DNA of 64,000 bases from Bacteroidota bacterium (lineage in GTDB: Bacteria > Bacteroidota > Bacteroidia > J057 > JADKCL01): assembly GCA_016718825.1 (NCBI GenBank), contig JADKCL010000002.1, forward strand, positions 1-64,000. Reading direction: 5' to 3'. A model generated the notes under the pieces. That model did not search any database and was not told the DNA's origin. It saw only the letters and a list, made by a program, of their open reading frames with translations. Position 1 is the stretch's first letter. Each line of letters opens with the position of its first letter. The position numbers and the translations under genes were made by a program. Shown here piece after piece: positions 59,706 to 64,000 of the stretch.

Positions 59706-59862
59706 TGGAATTACAATCCAATCAAAATATGATCAAGATTGGATTGAATGATGATTTTGGCTATGTTTGGGCAAGGCAATCGCATATTCCGATCGATGAT
59801 TTCGGTAGATTGCTGGAAAAGAATTGTTTACAAAGTACTTGCAAAAAAAAAGCTAAGGAAAC

Positions 59863-61401
59863 ATGTCTTCAATCTGGAGAAAAAAATCACTTGATCACCT
59901 GATCGCAGATGCCGACGAAGGTGAAAAAGGACTCAAAAGAACCCTGACCGCGACTTCGTTGATTGGTTTGGGTATCGGAGCCATCATTGGTGCTGGACTT
60001 TTTGTGCGAACTGCTGCTGCAGCCGCCAACAATGCCGGTCCCTCGGTCACCATTGCCTTTATTGTTGCGGCAATCGGCTGCGCCTTGGCAGGTCTCTGCT
60101 ACGCAGAGTTTGCCTCCATGATCCCCATTGCGGGTAGTGCATATACTTATAGTTATGCAACCATGGGCGAACTCACAGCATGGATTATCGGCTGGGACTT
60201 GGTTTTGGAATATGCAGTTGGTGCCGCAACCGTGGCCATCGCTTGGAGCGAATATTTCAATAAGCTCTTGATGTTTTTTGGGCCGCAGTACGAAATTCCC
60301 TATCAATGGTGTCACTCGCCGTTTCAGGAGAGTGTCACCGGAGTTCAGGGTATTTTCAACGTGCCGGCCGTTGGGATTTTGTTTTTGTTGACGCTCTTGC
60401 TCATCCGTGGCACGCAAGGTTCGGCGTTGGTCAACAACCTGATCGTCGTGACCAAGGTCGCGATCGTAATCCTTTTCATCATCCTGGGTTGGGGCTTTAT
60501 TGACGGAGCCAATCACGTTCCGTTCATTCCCGAGCCAACGATGGTGACCGATAGCGCTGGTGTGGAACATCATTATGGCGGTATCATGGGCATCCTTGGT
60601 GCGGCTGGTGTCGTGTTTTTTGCCTTTATCGGTTTTGACGCGGTTTCGACTGCGGCACAGGAAGCAAAAAATCCAAAGAAAGACATGCCGATCGGTATTT
60701 TGGGTTCGTTGGCCGTCTGTACCATCCTCTACGTATTGTTTTCCTACGTATTGACGGGGCTAGCACCTGTAGAGTTCTTCCGAACCAAGGGCGGGGAGGC
60801 GTCGGTCACTGCAGCAATCACAGGCTTCATGCCGGGCTATGAATGGCTGGGCAAATTTGTGACTGTGGCAATTCTTGCAGGATTCTCGTCGGTGATTTTG
60901 GTGATGTTGATGGGCCAAAGCCGCGTGTTTTACACGATGAGCCGTGATGGGCTTGTACCAAAAGTGTTTTCGGTCCTTCACCCCAAGCACCGCACTCCGT
61001 ACAAAAGCAACTGGATTTTCTTGGTGTTTGTCGGTGCCTTTGCAGCATTTGTTCCAGGTGACATCGTCGGGGATATGACAAGTATCGGCACCTTGTTTGC
61101 CTTCATGCTCGTCTGCGCTGGCGTATGGATCATGCGCGTGAAGCGCCCAGACATTCCACGTCAATTCAAAACTCCATTGGTTCCGCTTGTTCCTATTTTG
61201 GGCATGCTCGTATGTGGCGCCATGATCTACGGATTGGATTGGCCAAACTGGTTGCGTCTGGGTGGATGGATGGCTTTGGGCATGATCATCTACTTTGGCT
61301 ACAGCAAAAGCAGGAGCATCCTTAACAAGGACCCATCATCCAAGCACGGTGGCGACATCACCTCGATGCAGCACAAAGAGCCGCCACATGGCGAGTCTTG
61401 A
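59863..61401 (+). CDS. APC-family amino acid permease
   Basis: A 512-residue transporter with 12 or more hydrophobic segments. Typical of the cationic-amino-acid-transporter branch: LKRTLTATSLIGLGIGAIIG (segment 1 with the G-A-G-L-F-V loop), CYAEFASMIPIAGSAYTY, GWDLVLEYAVGAATVA, FFAFIGFDAVSTAAQEAKNP (segment 6) and QSRVFYTMSRDGLVPKVFS. These proteins import amino acids with or without protons; the substrate is not fixed by the sequence. It has its own terminator and no linked gene. Confidence 0.93.
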   Translation: MSSIWRKKSLDHLIADADEGEKGLKRTLTATSLIGLGIGAIIGAGLFVRTAAAAANNAGPSVTIAFIVAAIGCALAGLCYAEFASMIPIAGSAYTYSYATMGELTAWIIGWDLVLEYAVGAATVAIAWSEYFNKLLMFFGPQYEIPYQWCHSPFQESVTGVQGIFNVPAVGILFLLTLLLIRGTQGSALVNNLIVVTKVAIVILFIILGWGFIDGANHVPFIPEPTMVTDSAGVEHHYGGIMGILGAAGVVFFAFIGFDAVSTAAQEAKNPKKDMPIGILGSLAVCTILYVLFSYVLTGLAPVEFFRTKGGEASVTAAITGFMPGYEWLGKFVTVAILAGFSSVILVMLMGQSRVFYTMSRDGLVPKVFSVLHPKHRTPYKSNWIFLVFVGAFAAFVPGDIVGDMTSIGTLFAFMLVCAGVWIMRVKRPDIPRQFKTPLVPLVPILGMLVCGAMIYGLDWPNWLRLGGWMALGMIIYFGYSKSRSILNKDPSSKHGGDITSMQHKEPPHGES

Positions 61402-61424
61402 TCGGCTGAATTTCTTGATAAAAT

Positions 61425-61460
61425 GCAAAAGGGAGGGCTTCGGTTCTCCCTTTTGCGTTT
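61425..61460 (+). terminator. Rho-independent terminator of the permease gene
   Basis: An 11-bp stem (61425-61435/61446-61456, GCAAAAGGGAG and complement), 10-nt loop, then GTTTG. It lies 24 bp after the stop. Confidence 0.8.
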
Positions 61461-61525
61461 GAATGTTTGGTTACTTTTCTCCCAACCGGACTTGCGCTGG
61501 AAGGCATTCTTGTTTATTTTTTCGA

Positions 61526-61738
61526 ATGTCAGACGCAGAATTCAACCTGAAATATTCCTTGCTTCCTCCCGAAATGAAGCAACAAGTGATGGATTTTATT
61601 GATTTCCTAAAGTTCAAACACGTGAAAGCTCAAGTTGATCCTCCGAAGACAAAGAGGGAATTTGGTAGCCTCAAAGGGGAGATGTACATGGCTCCCGATT
61701 TTGATGAGCCTTTGGAGGACTTCAAAGAATACATGTGA
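61526..61738 (+). CDS. Putative DUF2281-type antitoxin
   Basis: A 70-residue protein starting at ATG 61526 (the frame is open to 61463 with an unlike N-terminus). LLPPEMKQQVMDFIDFLKFK is the DUF2281 pattern (L-P-x-x-x-x-x-x-V-x-D-F-I-x-F-L), followed by an acidic tail with FGSLKGEMYMAPDFDEPLED, which is the usual toxin-neutralising region. The stop overlaps the start of a PIN-type toxin remnant (TGATG), the usual antitoxin-toxin coupling. Confidence 0.8.
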   Translation: MSDAEFNLKYSLLPPEMKQQVMDFIDFLKFKHVKAQVDPPKTKREFGSLKGEMYMAPDFDEPLEDFKEYM

Positions 61739-61896
61739 TGCAATTATGGTTGGATACGCATGCGATCAACAGCCTCCCCATGCACCATCGTGACCCTTTT
61801 GACCGCATGCTGATCGCCCAAGCGATGGTCGATGGCCTCACGATCGTCTCTGCCGATGCCGAGTTTTCCAAATACAAGGCCAACATTCCGTGGTAA
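61738..61896 (+). pseudogene. Internally deleted PIN-domain toxin (VapC-like)
   Basis: A 52-codon reading frame overlapping the antitoxin stop. It begins MQLWLDTHAI, the PIN N-terminus with the first metal aspartate, and then continues without transition as NSLPMHHRDPFDRMLIAQAM and TIVSADAEFSKYKANIPW, which is the C-terminal third of the same family, ending in W. Compared with about 125 residues in intact relatives, the middle about 75 residues are gone, including the conserved central acidic residue. The deletion is in frame. The toxin should be inactive, so the locus is a toxin-antitoxin remnant. Confidence 0.72.
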
Positions 61897-61937
61897 TGGC
61901 GAAGATCTTCCTGCCTAAAATTCACTGTCTTCCATTT

Positions 61938-61985
61938 TTTGGTTTTTCGAAAATTCGCTAACTTGCCTGAGTGTCAAAATGACAC
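61938..61985 (+). promoter_or_regulatory. Promoter with palindromic operator
   Basis: TTTG at 61938-61941, 17-nt spacer, TAACTTG at 61959-61965 (one base short of TAnnTTTG), then the perfect palindrome GTGTCA-AAA-TGACAC at 61971-61985, where transcription should begin. It precedes the gene at 61998. Confidence 0.5.
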
Positions 61986-61997
61986 GACATAGAATTG

Positions 61998-63377
61998 ATG
62001 AAAATTGGGCGAATTCTCGGAATCTGGTGGATGCTGTGCTGCGCGAGCTATGGGTTGCATGCACAATGCACGGTCAGTCTTGGCCCCGATACCTCGCTTT
62101 GTGCCGCATCATTCACGCTAGTTCCTTCGCTGGCCATTTCGACCTTCGAAGACTCCCTTGAAATCATCTACGATGCCACCCAGGGTCAAACCGGCCTTGT
62201 AGGTGCCAACAAGGTCTACATGCACAGCGGTGCGGAAATGGTTCCTTTTGGTGGTTGGCAAAATACTGTCGGCAATTGGGGACAGGACGACGGGGTGGGG
62301 CAGATGACCAATATCGGAGCCAATCGCTGGCGAATCCGGATTTTGCCGCATGCCTATTACAATTACCCCGCAAATGTCACGCCCAACGGCATTTTCTTCG
62401 TTTTCAGGAATGCCGATGGCACTGCCGTCGGCAAGGACAATGCCGGCAATGATATCTGGGCCGACATGCAACAAGATCCGCCGGTATCGGCCTTTGGCGG
62501 GATTCAATTTTCCTGGAAACGCGATGCCCTTGAGAATCTTTTGTGGTCTGACGGATCAGCGGGTTCCTCACTCGCTGTCAATGCCGCCGGAACCTATTGG
62601 GTGACAATGACCGATACCGCGGGATGCATGGCTTCTGACACAATTCAAGTGAATCTAGGTTCGATCCCCTTCATCGATTTGGGCCAACCTGCCATCTGCG
62701 ATGGTAATCCGGTGACATTGGATGCCGGCGCTGGATTCACTTCCTATGCCTGGAGCACGGGCGCAACCACGCAAACCATTACCCTCAGTTCCGCAGCATT
62801 GGTGACAGTCACCGTGACCAATTCGGTCGGCTGCACCGGGATCGACATTGTCAATGTCCCTTCAGCCACGGCGCCGACGGCATTTTTCACGCCTTCGGTT
62901 TTTGGATTTACGGTCCAAGTCGCCGACGGATCGACAGGTGGCGGTGATTACCGCTGGGATTTCGATGGCAACGGCTCCACGGACGCTACGACTCCCGGCA
63001 CGACATCCCATGCCTATTCGACGGCGGGGACTTACACGATCACATTGATTGTGCAGAATTTTTGCGGCGTCGACACTTTTTCCCAAGCAATCACAATCGG
63101 TGGGGTGGGAATGGAGAATCCATTTGCCGGAGATGGAAAATTGTACCCGAATCCCGCGATGGATCGCGTGACCCTTGAATTGGACCTCATCAGGGGAGGA
63201 GCTTTGACCTTTCAGTTGATGGATGGCCAAGGCAGAATCCTAATGACAACATCCTCGGTGGAAAATCCGGGAACTTTCAGAAAAGAACTCGATATTCAAT
63301 CTTTGCCGGGCGGAATATACCATATCGCCGCAGTGCAGAGCGGAAAGGTAGTTCGGCGTTCGTTCGTCAAAATTTGA
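61998..63377 (+). CDS. T9SS-sorted protein with starch-binding-like module and PKD domain
   Basis: A 459-residue secreted protein starting at ATG 61998 (signal peptide ending YGLHAQ). Residues about 55-165 form a module with ANKVYMHSGAEM, WQNTVGNWGQDDGVGQM, RIRILPHAYYNYP and FVFRNADGTAVGKDNAGNDI. Similar modules occur in T9SS amylases and SusE-like proteins and may bind glycans. Then come an Ig-like T-G-A-T-T-Q-T-I module, a PKD domain (DYRWDFDGNGSTDATTPG) and a sorting domain (KLYPNPAMDRVTLELD ... MDGQGRILMT ... VVRRSFVKI). The next gene shares the N-terminal module. Confidence 0.85.
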   Translation: MKIGRILGIWWMLCCASYGLHAQCTVSLGPDTSLCAASFTLVPSLAISTFEDSLEIIYDATQGQTGLVGANKVYMHSGAEMVPFGGWQNTVGNWGQDDGVGQMTNIGANRWRIRILPHAYYNYPANVTPNGIFFVFRNADGTAVGKDNAGNDIWADMQQDPPVSAFGGIQFSWKRDALENLLWSDGSAGSSLAVNAAGTYWVTMTDTAGCMASDTIQVNLGSIPFIDLGQPAICDGNPVTLDAGAGFTSYAWSTGATTQTITLSSAALVTVTVTNSVGCTGIDIVNVPSATAPTAFFTPSVFGFTVQVADGSTGGGDYRWDFDGNGSTDATTPGTTSHAYSTAGTYTITLIVQNFCGVDTFSQAITIGGVGMENPFAGDGKLYPNPAMDRVTLELDLIRGGALTFQLMDGQGRILMTTSSVENPGTFRKELDIQSLPGGIYHIAAVQSGKVVRRSFVKI

Positions 63378-63424
63378 ATTCTTGTTAGGTAGAATATTGG
63401 AACACAGCTAAAAACACGGAATTT

Positions 63425-64000
63425 ATGAAACGTATTGTTTTACTCTCCTTGATGGCTTTCGGAATAGCTTGTATGACGCAGGCGCAGGCCATTCAATTGA
63501 AAATCACAGTCGATGTCGCCCAAATGGCCAATCCAGATTGTTGGATGAATCAAGGCGTCGTCGCTGGAAACAAGGTGTACATCCATTCGGGCCTCTGTTC
63601 ATCGGATCCGCAATTTTGCTCCGATTCGATCTGTCATCAAGGCTCCAACATCTGGCAAAATGTCGTGGGCAATTGGGGCTTGGACGACGGCGTCGGCTTG
63701 ATGACCTTCGAAGGCAACAACAAGTGGAGTATCACGATGATTCCAACCACCTATTTCAACCAACCAGGCGCCACACCCTATACGTTGGGTTTGGTGTTTC
63801 GCAGCTCTGATGGAGGCTTCACGGGCAAGGACAATACCTGCAGCGACATCTTTATCAAAGGAATCAATACTTCTACACCGACTGTAGTGGGTTGTGACAA
63901 TCAGGCATTTGCGCCGGTGACGGTTGAACGCACTGTTCTGGCAGGCGTGAAAGAGGCAAGCTATTTGGGCGGCCTTGTAATGAGCCCCAATCCTTTCCGT
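63425..64000 (+). CDS. T9SS-sorted protein with the same N-terminal module (cut by window end)
   Basis: A frame open from ATG 63425 to the last base (192 codons, no stop). Signal peptide (VLLSLMAFGIACMTQAQA), then a module paralogous to the preceding gene: GNKVYIHSGLCSS, IWQNVVGNWGLDDGVGLM, WSITMIPTTYFNQPG, LVFRSSDGGFTGKDN. It has four cysteines between the first and second blocks that the neighbour lacks. The last visible residues VMSPNPFR are the beginning of a T9SS sorting domain, so only about 60-70 residues should be missing. Confidence 0.85.
   Translation, partial: MKRIVLLSLMAFGIACMTQAQAIQLKITVDVAQMANPDCWMNQGVVAGNKVYIHSGLCSSDPQFCSDSICHQGSNIWQNVVGNWGLDDGVGLMTFEGNNKWSITMIPTTYFNQPGATPYTLGLVFRSSDGGFTGKDNTCSDIFIKGINTSTPTVVGCDNQAFAPVTVERTVLAGVKEASYLGGLVMSPNPFR

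Noticed and set aside
1..64000. tRNA, rRNA, CRISPR arrays, insertion sequences, integrases
   Set aside because: Looked for T-loop-like GTTCGAATC motifs, regularly spaced repeats and transposase motifs; none were convincing.

Overview
The window looks like a chromosomal segment of a member of the Bacteroidota, roughly 50% GC. A deep saprospirian or chitinophagian lineage would fit, but the sequence alone does not settle the class. The evidence is threefold. Twelve genes (one cut by the window end, one frameshifted) encode secreted proteins, most of which visibly end in the type IX secretion (T9SS) sorting signature (xPNP...ydlxGrxv...G.Y.l....K.i). Promoters follow the bacteroidete TTG-N(17-20)-TAnnTTTG pattern rather than -35/-10 boxes. 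Initiation sites lack Shine-Dalgarno (SD) sequences. No rRNA, tRNA, CRISPR array, insertion sequence or phage was seen.

Layout. 1-4.0 kb: thioesterase, coupled thyA-folA, a secreted unknown and hemH. 4-7.3 kb: two tandem paralogous T9SS proteins. 7.5-8.4 kb: the first of two HDAC-family deacetylases. 8.5-9.4 kb: an unknown protein followed by a 180-bp field of related hairpins. 9.8-19 kb: a run of six T9SS surface proteins (two DNRLRE-repeat proteins, one frameshifted; a LamG protein; a delta-60-repeat protein; a YHYH protein; a small one). 19.1-21.2 kb: prfB with a classical +1 programmed frameshift, and directly upstream a diverged RF2-like copy that lost GGQ but kept the frameshift cassette. 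21.3-29.9 kb: lipoprotein, YraN, DUF4412-like protein, second HDAC, crotonase, ComEC, GNAT and an MBOAT/SGNH acyl-transfer pair, all on the minus strand. 30.2-39.8 kb: topA, accD, a radical SAM protein, rpsO-pnp, a sugar epimerase and an acyltransferase. 39.8-43.2 kb: a large secreted subtilase. 43.3-43.9 kb: rplU-rpmA. 44.3-50.6 kb: a membrane-associated protein, PAP2 phosphatase, dihydroorotase, SDR, and a UbiA-like/methyltransferase pair. 50.9-54.1 kb: a helical unknown and small secreted proteins. 54.2-59.6 kb: mfd (frameshifted) followed by a small conserved gene and two cyclophilins. 59.9-61.4 kb: amino-acid permease. 61.5-61.9 kb: a toxin-antitoxin remnant with an internally deleted PIN toxin. 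62-64 kb: two tandem T9SS proteins sharing an N-terminal module.

The genes do not form one pathway. Housekeeping operons (nucleotide synthesis, translation, RNA decay, repair) alternate with secreted surface proteins. The most unusual locus is the prfB tandem at 19.1-21.2 kb. Two large genes (11373-12868 and mfd) are each broken by one missing base in a short homopolymer, so sequencing error must be excluded before calling either a pseudogene.
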